From Odontocerum albicorne (taxonomy: Eukaryota; Arthropoda; Insecta; Trichoptera; Odontoceridae): a stretch of DNA of 64,000 nt. The notes below the pieces were generated by a model. It made no database searches and was not told where the DNA came from. It worked only from the letters and a program-made list of their open reading frames with translations. The position numbers were made by a program, and so were the translations under genes. The DNA lies in assembly GCA_949825065.1 (NCBI GenBank), contig OX463842.1:52772034-52836033 (forward strand). Reading direction: 5' to 3'. Shown here piece after piece: positions 1-9,990 of this stretch (position 1 is the stretch's first letter; every line of letters starts with the position of its first letter).

Positions 1-50
1 CCCGCTAGATTGTATTTGCAAAAAAATTGTTAAATAGATAGATATATTAA
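1..50 (+). repeat. 3' end of a tRNA-derived SINE (family S), cut by window edge
   Basis: The first bases carry the module GATTGTATTTGCAA, which also closes the S-family copies near 5.87 kb (diverged) and 44.17 kb (reverse). Only the 3' tail is inside the window, followed by A-rich sequence. The tRNA-like head, if present, lies upstream. Confidence 0.45.
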
Positions 51-1170
51 CTAAACAGCATAACAAACAGCCAAGCTGGTATTTTTTTTTCCGTTGGGTC
101 CTTCATAACTTCGTTTGGATATTCAATTTTAATATTTCGATTACCGATACTATTTTGTGAAATTGTCTTCGACTGTTATCTAGTTAAAATAATAATGATT
201 CCTTTTGTACTAACCTGCTAACATGATAGTCCATAACAGTATATTAGTACCAACTTTGATGTATGAAACTGAAATGTTGACGTGGAATAAGATTAAAAAG
301 AACTAATAAATGCAATAGAAATGCATGCACTTAGAATAATACATGGGGTGACAATGTAGGATAAAATATGGAATGACGTGTTTTGGTATGAATGAATTGC
401 GTGTAAGATAAAGAAAAAAATGAATAAATATATACAGTGCAAATATAATTTAAAGACGCTAAAGAGGAAGAACAAGACATATATGGATGGGTGGAGTGTG
501 TGATATTTTGAAAGAAAAAAAATGGTAAAAAATTAAATATTGTATATTGTATGAGTGGTATGACAAGGTTTTTTGATGTAAAAAAGGCGAACGATGTGTA
601 TCGAGATAGGAAAATTTGGCGTTTTTCCCTCATTGCCTTCTCCAAAAGGGAGACGGTGTGATAGTATGTATAAAGTAGTATACCTTCGGAATTCTTTGTT
701 TTTGGAAAATCTTATTGTAATATTTTTTGTGATGGAATCGGACTTGCTTTTAATTTATTTAACAACAAAAATATTTAATTACGAAAAATTTAATAATGTA
801 CTTCTCTGGTATACTATGCAACAGAATTTCTAAAATATTTTATTTAGTCTAATAGCTGTTAGAGGCGATCCTTACATACTTTTATAAAGCACGCGATAGT
901 ATTACGTGGTTATTTCATTAACTGTATATGACATACGCATTTCAAAATAATGTTCTTAATTTTTTATAGAGTAAGTTAACCAATGGAGTTAAAGTATAAA
1001 TGAATGTAATACACGAGTAGCATCATATCAAGCGACCAAATACACTTAAGGCATTAAGAAAAATGTTGAAACACTTATTGTTTATGCCTATGAAATTCCT
1101 CAAACCGTATTTTTATAAGATATGTTTAAGAAGAACATTTACCGTATTTTCATAAGATGTGTTTTTTTTT
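51..1170. other. AT-rich stretch without recognisable gene
   Basis: I see no conserved coding region. Open frames on both strands (about 60-104 codons) are composition-driven, rich in F, I, Y and S, and match no family I know. A near-repeat of the phrase ending in 'cataaga' occurs around 1110-1160. Confidence 0.5.
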
Positions 1171-1997
1171 TAGTAAAACTTCTATAGGCGTGGTAGGGCA
1201 AATTGCACTGAACGTCACGAAAAGTGAAACGGGGTTTTATATTATTATTATTAAATTATTGTTTATTATTAATAAATATTTTATTTATTAATAAATTATT
1301 ATTTATTATTTCAATATTAATAATTATATATTATTAATTATAATAAATATTATTAAGTGTATTATTCTATTATTTTTTAATATTAAATATAAAAAACAAA
1401 TATTTTTTGTTACACATTATTTTAATTTTAATATGTTTAATAATTATTAATTTTACTTTACATTAAATTATTTTGTTTTCAAATAATTTATTTTTAAAAC
1501 ATAATTATAATAATATATGTATGTTATGTTATTATAATACTAAAAATTATATTATTATTATATTATAATTAATTATAATTTAATTAACTAATAATATAAT
1601 GTTATAATATTATTCATAATATAATAATAAATAAATAGTTAAATAATTATTAAAAAATAATGAATTTAATAATTAATAACATAAAAATATTTTATAATAA
1701 AAATCTAAATATAATATAATTAAGTGTATTATACTATTATTACAATTTTAATTTATTTTTAAAATTATTATTATTTATGATTAAAAATAAAAAATATATA
1801 TACTTTTTTCATTTATTAAGAGAGATTTTCTTGAATTAAATTCCTGATTTTCTTGAATTAAATTCCTGATAACCATTTCCTTTTCCTAAAAACAAAAATC
1901 GTTTACAAATGGAAAAAAAGCAATGAATAAAATCAACTTTTCCTAGGAGCTAAGAAGTTTCACTTCTACCGCGCGAGAGCCTCACGCATCTGTTTAT
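1171..1997 (+). mobile_element. AT-core repeat, family A, copy A1
   Basis: The left end reads AACTTCTATAGGCGTGGTAG and then AAAAGTGAAACGG. The right end reads CCTAGGAGCTAAGAAGTTTC and then CGCATCTG followed by T-rich DNA. About 600 bp between them are almost only A and T. Both ends share CGCGGTAG-like and AAGTGAAAC words in inverted orientation, so the ends are imperfect inverted repeats. Five more copies lie in the window (about 18.4, 20.1, 31.2, 37.7 reversed and 63.3 kb). No coding capacity is visible; it is probably a non-autonomous DNA element, superfamily unknown. Confidence 0.7.
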
Positions 1998-2284
1998 TTT
2001 TTTTAGAACCGACCTATTGAATTTAAGCATAATTTGATGAATTATAACAACGTGTCTAGTGAGCAAATACGCTCGCAGCATTTAAAAATCATTGTACGAA
2101 TTTTAGTACCTACATACTAATGAAATTCCAAAAATCGTTTGCTTTTACAATATCTTTATACTATATTAATTATTTTTTATTAAAAACACCGTTTTTAATT
2201 GAAACGATCTCTTAACATACTAAGCACAGAGGAAAATTTGAAAATTAATTTATTACAAATAAATAAAACAGCTACGAGTTTATC
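1998..2284. other. No recognisable feature
   Basis: AT-rich DNA between repeat A1 and the LINE tail; no coding or RNA signal seen. Confidence 0.5.
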
Positions 2285-2765
2285 ATTCAATGCCAACTCC
2301 AGAGAGTGCAGAACAAGGCATTCAAAATATCTTTTAACAGCAATCCCTTAGTCGCTGCCCTGGGGGCTTACGAGAGTAAATCCGACCTACCCTTCCGTTA
2401 TAAGCACAAGCTCTCGAAGCATTATCTGTTGCCTGACTAGTCTACTTACAGTATTAGCTGGGCCGACCAAGGTCTGAGTGAATGTGATGGAATACAAGTA
2501 GCCTGAACGAGTGGACTTATTTTTGCAAAATAATTAGTGTAAGAATTGTTATCTAGTTATAAGTAGTATGTAGGCGTTAATTATTTCTAAGAAATCATAT
2601 ATTAAGATTGTAAAAAATAAAATAAAATGACATGTAGGAAAATAAGATTAAGTAAGTTCATAAATTATAACATATAATTAAGATTACTTAAGAAATAAAT
2701 TTGTATATAGAAATAGCATTGACAAATGTTTGTACAATATTTTACTTTGTTTAATAAAACAAAAT
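2285..2765 (+). pseudogene. LINE 3' end relic (family E, Jockey/CR1-like)
   Basis: The frame beginning near 2285 reads LQRVQNKAFKISFNSNP. This is the phrase typical of the region after the reverse transcriptase domain in Jockey/CR1-type LINEs ('LQRVQNKALRI'). An internal stop follows within about 50 codons, then a 3' UTR-like AT-rich stretch. Two other copies of the same 3' region lie reversed at 7130-7560 and 38460-38785. The 7.1-kb copy carries about 100 extra bases after the same phrase, so this copy has an internal deletion. It is 5'-truncated and not functional. Confidence 0.6.
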
Positions 2766-3160
2766 CATTCAATGCTACTACTATACTATAATATCCTTTA
2801 ATTCAGGGTTCAACATTAAAAATGGTTTTCTTTTAACTCGTACAAACATATTTCATATATTTTTAATTTATGTTTATTGAATTATGTGTATTGTTTGAAA
2901 TTACCATTTTTTTCCTTCCACAAGCTGACGTGTTTCACGCGTACTCATTATAAAATGTATACGTACTCGTATTGTAAAATATTATCGAGACTATTCAGTG
3001 TTGTGTAGACGTTAATATTCGTTTGTGTTTAAAGTGTATGTACGAGTTAGTGGAAACGTTCTGAATAGTGATGTGAAATATCGATACACAGCGTTGTTTT
3101 ACACTTTCGTTATATCTCGTTCAACAAGTAGCAAGCTAGGCTTGATGTCATGTGGGTATA
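2766..3160. other. No recognisable gene
   Basis: AT-rich sequence. Three copies of the heptamer TACGAGT/ACTCGTA lie here (2836, 2965, 3041). A 69-codon frame at 3025-3234 runs into the TTA microsatellite and is not credible. Confidence 0.45.
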
Positions 3161-3162
3161 TC

Positions 3163-3400
3163 TTATTATTATTATTATTATTATTATTACACATGACAAG
3201 AAATATACACAATTTGAGAAAAAACAACAGGTAATTTGATTTGGACATATAATTTTAATGGATCTGGGTTTGTTGCCTTTCATTTGTCGTATCCCCAGTA
3301 AACTAGGCTTTTGCCTGTATCTCACTGAGGATATTTAGCATGAAAAAATAAATCGATACTTCTTTCCGATTTTTGATAACACAAAAAACCCCGTTGCACG
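3163..3400 (-). repeat. Family F retroposon fragment with (TTA)n tail
   Basis: A (TTA)9-type microsatellite at about 3163-3190 is followed by a segment also found at 6020-6310, 7969-8545 (twice) and 55365-55520. Shared words include GGCAACAAACCCAGAT-type and AAAAGCCTAGTTTACTGGGG. In the 55-kb copy the tail is (AATAAA)n at the other end, so this copy is in minus orientation with the simple repeat as its 3' tail. No coding capacity is seen. Confidence 0.5.
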
Positions 3401-3662
3401 CTCTCATCAACCTGACAAACAGTGACACTCAACTACAACTGGAAACATCCTGCGAAACTCAACTCCTCACACATTATCGCTCCAGAAAGACCAAAAATAT
3501 TCATCCCACAATATACTGCACACAATCATAAGAATAAAAATCAAAAACAAATTCAAAACAAAAAAAAGAAAAACACACAGAAACACAAATACAATAACAA
3601 CCAAAATTAAAACAATAATAAGAGACCCACACTCACGAGCTCACATAAATCCTTTCCACTCG

Positions 3663-4103
3663 TCATTCATCCTGAAAGCCCAAGTACTCAAAATCCTGTC
3701 GCAATAACAACCACGCTCCGATCGACTGTCTAAATGGTTTTCCTACCTTTACTTTTATTGAAGTCGGCACGCCATTGTATGTAATGGGAGCCAAATAAGC
3801 ATATTGCCTTTGGGCAAAAGAGGTTTTAACTCTAGGGATGGTGAACATTTCATTAGTTGCCATGCGTGTCATGTGTGTCTGCTGAGTTTGCATCTTCCCC
3901 TCCTCTCGATGGTAGTGCCAGAGAATGGATTTGAGATGTAAATTGGCTATGTTCAGGACCTGATACTCTCTGAAAAGCTCCGCCGTGGGATACCGAGCAG
4001 GAAGTTTATTGATTATTTTCACAATCAATTTTTGGGAAACCTGTAATATGTGTTTCTGGGTTAAGGTGCATCCCCCCCAAACTGATATACCGTAAGAAAG
4101 TGC
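3663..4103 (-). pseudogene. LINE C-terminal fragment (L7, Jockey/CR1-like)
   Basis: An uninterrupted minus-strand frame runs from about 4100 to the stop at 3663 (about 145 codons). It opens with LSYGISVWGG, then QKLIVKIINKLPARYPT, ELFREYQVLNIANLHLKS and a distal AYLAPITYNGVP stretch. This order matches the thumb/C-terminal region downstream of the reverse transcriptase in Jockey/CR1-type LINEs. The catalytic RT boxes are absent, so the copy is 5'-truncated. The ATG at 4028 is internal and not the true start. The last about 75 bases recur on the plus strand at 41805-41880. Confidence 0.72.
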
Positions 4104-4411
4104 TTATATATTCTAATTAACTAGAAAGAATGATATTTCGAGAGTTTTTTTGCTTTAACACTGTAGAAATTAATGTTTTTACAAATATAATTATTAATTG
4201 AAACTCTGTTTAATCGTTGTTGAAAGTTGAAAAATATATTTGACCTAACTAGTTTCAAGTTATATGCGACTCATTTTTAGGGATATTTCGAACTTCCTCT
4301 ACTTATAAGTTCGTTTTAAGTCTCGCACATTAAATGAAACTAATTCAGATAAATATATTTTTTCAAGTGGATTAAATCACTTGAAAATATATATAATGTA
4401 ATATTATTAAT

Positions 4412-4522
4412 GTTATTGTAATCTGTTTTATCAAACACTGTTTATTCCACTTTTTTGTTATGGTATAACCCTACCGGTTTCAAGGCTTTCGCCTCATCAT
4501 CAGGGGAGCACAAACAAGACTT
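4412..4522 (-). repeat. Penelope-like terminal repeat with hammerhead-like motif
   Basis: It shares the phrase ATCAAACACTGTTTATTCCA, a CCTACCGGTTTCAAGG stretch and TCATCAGGGGAGCACAAAC with copies at 15.8, 20.5, 21.9, 23.9, 26.3 and 59.1 kb. At 15.8 and 22.0 kb the repeat directly follows (on the minus strand) a Penelope-type GIY-YIG fragment. On the minus strand it reads CTGATGA, a stem GAGGC-GAAA-GCCTT, then GAAAC, as in a hammerhead core. Confidence 0.6.
4478..4503 (-). ncRNA. Hammerhead-ribozyme-like core
   Basis: Minus strand: CTGATGA (4503-4497), one extra U, a 5-bp stem capped by GAAA, then GAAA at 4481-4478. A CGGTA/TACC pairing further on could be stem III. Stem I pairing is not evident, so activity is doubtful. 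Hammerhead motifs are known from Penelope-like terminal repeats. Confidence 0.35.
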
Positions 4523-4579
4523 TGTTATATATAAGAATTATCATCGTTTTGTTTTATTTTAAGATTAAGAATGTTAGTG

Positions 4580-4926
4580 GTTTATATTTAAAATAATTTA
4601 TGAAACATGGTTAGTCACATTTATATTTAAAATAAATTATGAAACATGGTTAGTCACATTTATATTTAAAATAAATTATCAAACATGGTTATGTAGTCAC
4701 ATTTATATTTAAAATAAATTATGAAACATGGTTGGTCACATTTATATTTAAAATAAATTATGAAACATGGTTAGTCACATTTATATTTAAAATAAATTAT
4801 GAAACATGGTTAGTCACATTTATATTTAAAATAAATTATGAAACATGGTTAGTCACATTTATATTTAAAATAAATTATGAAACATGGTTAGTCACATTTA
4901 TATTTAAAATAAATTATGAAACATGG
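4580..4926 (+). repeat. 39-bp minisatellite, about 9 units
   Basis: The unit contains TTAGTCACATTTATATTTAA and AATAAATTATGAAACATGG. Units are nearly identical from 4611 onward; one (about 4689) carries a 4-base insertion. Because 39 is divisible by three the array stays open and encodes a 13-residue repeat (VTFIFKINYETWL), which I regard as fortuitous. A remnant TTAGTCAC follows the LINE at 5665. Confidence 0.9.
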
Positions 4927-5662
4927 TTGACGACGCTACACTCATAGCTGAAAATAAAAATGACTTACAGATAATATTCACAAAGTTTGATGAATCCTGC
5001 TCAAAGTACAATATGATTATCTCTGTAGCAAAAACCAAGTGTATGACATTCTCCAAAGACCCACTAGAGTGCAGAATTTCAGTACGTGACGAGCCAATTG
5101 AACAAGCAACCCAGTTCAGATATCTTGGCAGTGAACTGCTCAGCTCTCATGACCTACCAGAAGAAGTAAGGCATCAGGTAGATAAAGCTGCAGTTGTGGC
5201 GGGCGGACTGAGAGATATATGGAGGAATAAAGATATGAGAACGGATAGCAAGCTACGCATTTATATGACCTGTGTGCGAAATATCCTCACATATGGCATC
5301 AAAGCGTGGGCGGACACTGTCAGGACAAAAAGTATGCTAAGGACAACGGAAATGAGAACTCTGCGCGATATTGCTGGAAAGACTGCGTGATCGTCTAAGG
5401 AACACCACAATTCTAGAGGTCTGTGAGGTCCAAGATGTGGTCAGATGGGGACGACAGCTTTGACGATACTGGTACCAACATGTACAGAGAATGAATTCCA
5501 CAAGAATTCCATACATAGCTCTGCATGGGGTGCCGGATGGACGGCGTCCGCCAGGGAGACCCCCGAAACGATGAAGAGATAGCTGGAGCTCAGCATCACA
5601 GGAGGACAATTCTGCAGTAACAGACTCTTGAGAGTCTACAGAAAGTTTAAGAAGAAGAAGAA
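4927..5662 (+). pseudogene. 5'-truncated LINE (L3) inserted in the minisatellite
   Basis: The frame opens at VDDATLIAENKNDL, the box that contains the catalytic Asp pair of reverse transcriptase (normally YADD). It continues through KTKCMTFSKDP, FRYLGSELLS and ILTYGIKAWADT to MRTLRDIAGK at about 5380. A one-base shift then moves the frame; in it RDRLRNTTILEVCEVQDVV and PGRPPKR can be read, with two in-frame TGA codons where CGA (Arg) is expected. It ends in a (GAA)n tail near 5650. Everything upstream of the Asp-Asp box is missing. Related tails occur at 23387-23580 (minus) and 51815-52122 (plus). RT is dead. Confidence 0.75.
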
Positions 5663-5689
5663 GGTTAGTCACGTTTAAATAGTTTGTAT

Positions 5690-5895
5690 ATTTAACGACC
5701 TTCGTAGTCTTGTTTGTAAGACGTTTGTCTTCCAGATGTCTGGTTACGAGCTCGATTTTCGCTGGAACCCAGTTTAAAAAAAAATAAGTTTGATTTTTTT
5801 TGAGACCATATAAACATGTTTTCGGTTGCTAGGAAGATATTGCTACAATGCAATAGCTTCACAATATTGTACTGTTTACAAATAAAGTGTTATAC
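5690..5895 (+). repeat. tRNA-derived SINE, family S
   Basis: The head resembles a tRNA: TAGTCTTGTTTGTAAGACG as A-box region and GAGCTCGATTTTCGCTGGAA as B-box region, then an A-rich stretch. The body ends in GGAAGATATTGCTAC and a module related to the 3' ends at 1-50, 32190-32260, 33410-33600 and 44160-44250. This is one of the two near-complete copies. Confidence 0.6.
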
Positions 5896-6019
5896 ACGAT
5901 TAGCTCGGGCGCTGCTATGGGTGCAGTTTGTTTTATATTGATGTGTTCGAGTTTCGAAATACGAGTAGATCACCTATGAAAAAAGTTTTCCACCTAAACA
6001 GTGCTATATAAAAATTGCT

Positions 6020-6310
6020 CTTCAAAAAACATTTAATTTAACGTAATGATTGAACACTTTAACGTAAAAACTTCTACACAATTCATTTAAAACAACACTT
6101 TCGAAAATCCAAAAACCTACAACGGGGACAAGGGTGTTCTCAGTAAGATACAGGCAAAAGCCTAGTTTATTGAGGGCACGACAAATGAAAGGCAACAAAC
6201 CCAGATTCATTAAAATTGTGTATTCAAATTAAATTACCCGTTGTTCTTTCGCAAATTGTTTACTTTATAAATTTCTTGTGATGTGTAAATAAAATGAAAA
6301 TAAAATAAAG
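6020..6310 (+). repeat. Family F retroposon fragment
   Basis: It shares AGGCAAAAGCCTAGTTTA, ACAAATGAAAGGCAACAAAC and an AAATTACC stretch with the copies at 3.2 and 55.4 kb and ends in AATAAAATGAAAATAAAAT. An 62-codon minus frame across it is not conserved. Confidence 0.55.
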
Positions 6311-6436
6311 GGTTTAATCACTAGTTAATATCGTCGTTTTGCACGATTTCTATTAGTAGCTGTGTTTTTTAAAGGATATAAATTGATTTTGATTTCAGCT
6401 CTCTTTAACGCCTTTCTGGTTGCTTTATGTCAGTTA

Positions 6437-6705
6437 CCATATAAGTGGGTCAGAACCAGACATGACTATCCAACATTTATCTTGTTTTGAGATAATTGAC
6501 TTCAAAGTTGCAGATCTATTAAAAAACGGTTTGTTTTCTGTTGTTTCCAAAATGTAACGGTAGATGTCTGCACTTGTGGTGAACTATAAGCTCATAATCA
6601 TGTTTGGTTCTGATAGAAATGTGTATTAAGATGTAGCGTATGTGCCTAACTAAAATTTTATATTTTTGTGGGATAGTCAAGTCTGGTTATGACCCCCTTA
6701 TATGG
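6437..6705. mobile_element. Foldback MITE, about 269 bp
   Basis: The left end CCATATAAGTGGGTCAGAAC and the reverse complement of the right end CCATATAAGGGGGTCATAAC match. The inverted identity continues through CAGACATGACTATCC / CAGACTTGACTATCC, giving terminal inverted repeats of about 45 bp. TA precedes the left end and CA follows the right, compatible with a decayed TA target duplication (Tc1/mariner type). No ORF inside. Confidence 0.65.
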
Positions 6706-6851
6706 CAATAAACACTCCTGGTTGTTGTTTGTACAACAAAAAGATAATAAAATACATGACGTTACAATGTATTTCAATCACATCAACACATACAAAACGT
6801 GGCAATCTGTCATCTGAATAGATTCTCAATGACAAATTATACGTTGGGTTA

Positions 6852-7115
6852 TTGGGTTGTCCAGAAAGTAATTGTGTACTTTTAGATCAAATTCAAACTA
6901 ACGGTGGTAGTTTATAATATTTTCAATATCTCACTTATTTCTCGTATCGTAAAACGCGGGTTATTCTCAATCAAAGCCTTGATAAGGTCGTCATCAAGGA
7001 TAATCGGGTTTCCTGAGTCAACACCATCATCGAGTGTCGTATTTCTATTACGGATTTTTTAAACTACATATATTTGCCACATTTGATCGCTTACTGCGTC
7101 GTCACCAATGAACAT
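6852..7115 (-). pseudogene. mariner transposase N-terminal relic with one TIR
   Basis: The plus strand begins TTGGGTTGTCCAGAAAGTAA, a mariner-like terminal inverted repeat. Minus-strand reading gives LDDGVDSGNPIILDDDLIKA and LIENNPRFTIREISEILKI. This is the helix-turn-helix linker of mariner transposases. Stops interrupt the frame on both sides. The catalytic DDE region is absent. Confidence 0.62.
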
Positions 7116-7129
7116 ATTTTTTATGATCT

Positions 7130-7560
7130 TAATATATGATTTCTTAGAAATAATTAACACCTACATACTACTTATAACTAGATTACAATTTTTACAACGA
7201 ATTCTTTAGAAAGAACAAGTCCACTTGTTCAGGCTACTTGTATTCCATCATATTCACTCAGACCTCGGTCGTCCCAGCTAATACTGTAGGTGGGCTAGTC
7301 AACCAACAGATAATGCTTCGGGAGCCTGTGCTGATAACGGAAGGGTAGGTCGGATTTACTCTCGTAAGCCCCAGGGCAGCCACTAAGGGATTGCTGTGGT
7401 TTTGTTAACTTTTATAGAACTTCACGGTCCAAGCGAGGATGTGGTGTTGTAGGGTTTCTTCTCGCTGTTCGGCGTGAATTCGGGCAAGATTTGTTCTGGG
7501 ATGGGTGTTAAAAGATATCTTGAATGCCTTGTTCTGCACTCGCTGGAGTTTCAATGTACA
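7130..7560 (-). pseudogene. LINE 3' end relic (family E), reversed copy
   Basis: It is the reverse complement of the element at 2285-2765: shared segments include AGCCTGAACNAGTGGACTT and TTACGAGAGTAAATCCGACC. It reads LQRVQNKAFKISFNTHPRTN on the minus strand and keeps an extra about 100 bp missing from the 2.3-kb copy. It abuts the mariner relic. Stops are present; non-functional. Confidence 0.6.
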
Positions 7561-7635
7561 TATATTTTATGGTTTGCGTTTTTTTTCTCTACAGTTTTTA
7601 AAAACCATCAGCACCAAAACTCCATTTTAACGCCT

Positions 7636-7925
7636 AAAAACGCTAAAGCAATTGGGTAATCAAAAACTCTCAAGCAATTGTGTAATCAAAAACGCTCAAG
7701 CAATTGGGTAATCAAAAACGCTCAAGCAATTGGGTATTCAAAAACGCTCAAGCAATTGGGTAATCAAAAACGCTCAAGTAATTGGGTAATCAAAAACGCT
7801 CAAGCAATTGGGTAATCAAAAACGCTCAAGCAATTGGGTAATCAAAAACGCTCAAGCAATTGGGGTAATCAAAAACGCTCAAGCAATTGGGTAATCAAAA
7901 ACGCTCAAGCAATTGGGTAATCAAA
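7636..7925 (+). repeat. 26-bp minisatellite, about 11 units
   Basis: The unit is AAAAACGCTCAAGCAATTGG plus GTAATC. Most units are identical; variants are CTAAAG, ACTCTC, TGTGTAATC, GTATTC and one unit with an extra G. A frame at 7474-7659 only grazes the array. Confidence 0.9.
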
Positions 7926-7968
7926 AGTTGAAAATATGTATATCTATTTATTTTTACGATAAGTAATT

Positions 7969-8545
7969 GCACATACACATAATTTATGAAAAACAACAGA
8001 ATTGACACAAAAGAGGTTATATTATATAAAATGAATGTTCAATTTATATGGATCTGACTTTCCTGCCACTTATTTGTCGTATATTAAATTTATGTTATAC
8101 TCGTATATTCAGTGACAATAAAGTTAGCAACACTAATATTGTCCTTAAGACCGAAAATACACAAAACTACTTTCAGGACAACCTGCTATAAAACAATGAT
8201 TATACGAATGATTTTCGAGTTTTCGTATATTGTTTTCGATTCATATAAAATTTTCTTTACGATATATACACAATTTATGCACAAATACACAATTTATGAA
8301 AAACAACATAATGGGCAAAAAAATAGATTATATAAATTGAATATTCAATTTATATGGATCTGACTTTCTTGCCTTTCATTTGTCGTGTATTAACTTTATG
8401 TTATATATTCAGCGACAATAAAGTTAGCAACACTAATATTGTCCTTAAGACCGAAAATAATCAAAACTACTTACAGGGCAACCTGCTATAAAACATTGAT
8501 TATACTATTGATTTTCGAGGTTTCGTATATTGTTTTCGATTCAGG
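7969..8545 (+). repeat. Family F-related sequence duplicated in tandem, 2 x about 306 bp
   Basis: The segment with ATATGGATCTGACTTTC, TTTGTCGT and CAATAAAGTTAGCAACACTA occurs at about 7975-8245 and again at 8285-8545, roughly 90% alike by eye. Its GGATCTG...TTTGTCGTAT core is shared with family F. The 83-codon frame at 8112-8363 spans the junction and is not a gene. Confidence 0.65.
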
Positions 8546-9930
8546 CCATGACTAGCTTCAAGGTGCAGAGTGATGAAGAAAATGGAGGCCTTGCGGGCCT
8601 CGCGTGGCCTCACGCAATCCTTGCTCGGCCCGCAATCAGTGAAACAAAGGAAATCTATTTCCCAATCCTCTCCACTTTACACTCCACACTTGCCACTACT
8701 CCTCCCCATTCCTTGCACCCCTAAACCCTTACACCATCACTCCCCTTCTAACTGCCCGATAATAAGATCCTATTATTTCGCGAATCAAAGTATCGAAGAA
8801 ATAAAATTACCATAAAGATATGTTACCTTTATTACCTCTCATTATCAATGTGTTTATATCAATACTAGGAATTCAAATCACGTAGATGTTAATAAAACTC
8901 TTTTTGAGTTTTGTATTCTGAGAAATAAATAAGAAATACCTTTCAAAGTCAAATTATAGTTTTGCTGAAGTATCTTGAATTCTTGTAAAAAAACATATTA
9001 ATTTTTTTTCTTCAATTTTTTTAACATCTAATAGTTAGCACAAATGATTTTTTAAATTAAAATTAAACGTTCAAGATTTTTAAGGCATTCGTTTTTCCTG
9101 AAAAAAATCGAAAGAAATAATTTCAGCCTTACTTAGGCGTGGACGAAAATTTATTAAAGATTACGCGGAAAACAACAAAGTCAAGATAGTAATTAATATT
9201 TTTTTTCATTAATTTTATTTTAAGTTTAATATACAATATTTATTATTATGCCTAGTTCTTATGACAAGCTTATTACAAAAAAAAAACAGTTTTTTCTACC
9301 AACTACGAGTTGTTTTTCTTGGATACTCCAAATTCATTTAATGCTCGACAGCAAATATTAAGAAAATGTTGATTTCAATTCGAGTAAATAAATTATTTAT
9401 CCATGAAAAATAATAATAGAATTAGAGGAAAGGAATATTTTTAAGGATAAGTAAGGAAGACAAAATAAAATTAAAGTAAAATTGTTTCGTTAGTAATGTT
9501 ACATTATTCCCATTTTTCGATTTATGGTTTTCAGAATATTATTAAAATATTGTTTTTTAATTACATACTCGTATGTATATGATTTAAAATGATACGCTTG
9601 ACCAGCTAACTACAATATAACAACTTCTTCCAACCTACCGGCTCATCTTGTATATATTAAACTGTTTTATCCATGATAGAATTTACAAAGAGTATACATA
9701 TAATTATTTAAATTAAAGTAAAAAAAAGACAGTAGCCAAATAACTATAATCCACAAAAAAAATGTAGAACTGAAGGAAAGACATTCATCAAATATGTGGA
9801 AGGGAGTTAAAAAAAATAGGATTAGAGGAAAAAAATTTAAGTTTTGACGAAAAATATCTTTAAGAGCTCTTGATTTCAATATATGTTATATTTAACAGTC
9901 TGAGGCCTTACATCAGCTGACAGATACCAA
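8546..9930. other. No recognisable gene; one GC-richer patch
   Basis: The patch 8560-8770 is C-rich (TCCTCCCCATTCCTTGCACC) with short overlapping frames that match nothing I know. The rest is AT-rich with no coding or repeat signal that I can support. Confidence 0.45.
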
Positions 9931-9990
9931 TAGATCAGGTAGGGTTTGTTAAGGGAAGGGTTTGTTAAGAAGAGGTAGGGTTTGTTAAGA
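9930..9990 (+). repeat. About 20-bp direct repeats inside LINE relic L4
   Basis: GGTAGGGTTTGTTAAG occurs twice, with a shortened GGGAAGGGTTTGTTAAG between. The phrase corresponds to the GFVKGRG-type codons expected at this point of the RT, so the LINE codons themselves appear to have been multiplied. Confidence 0.6.
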
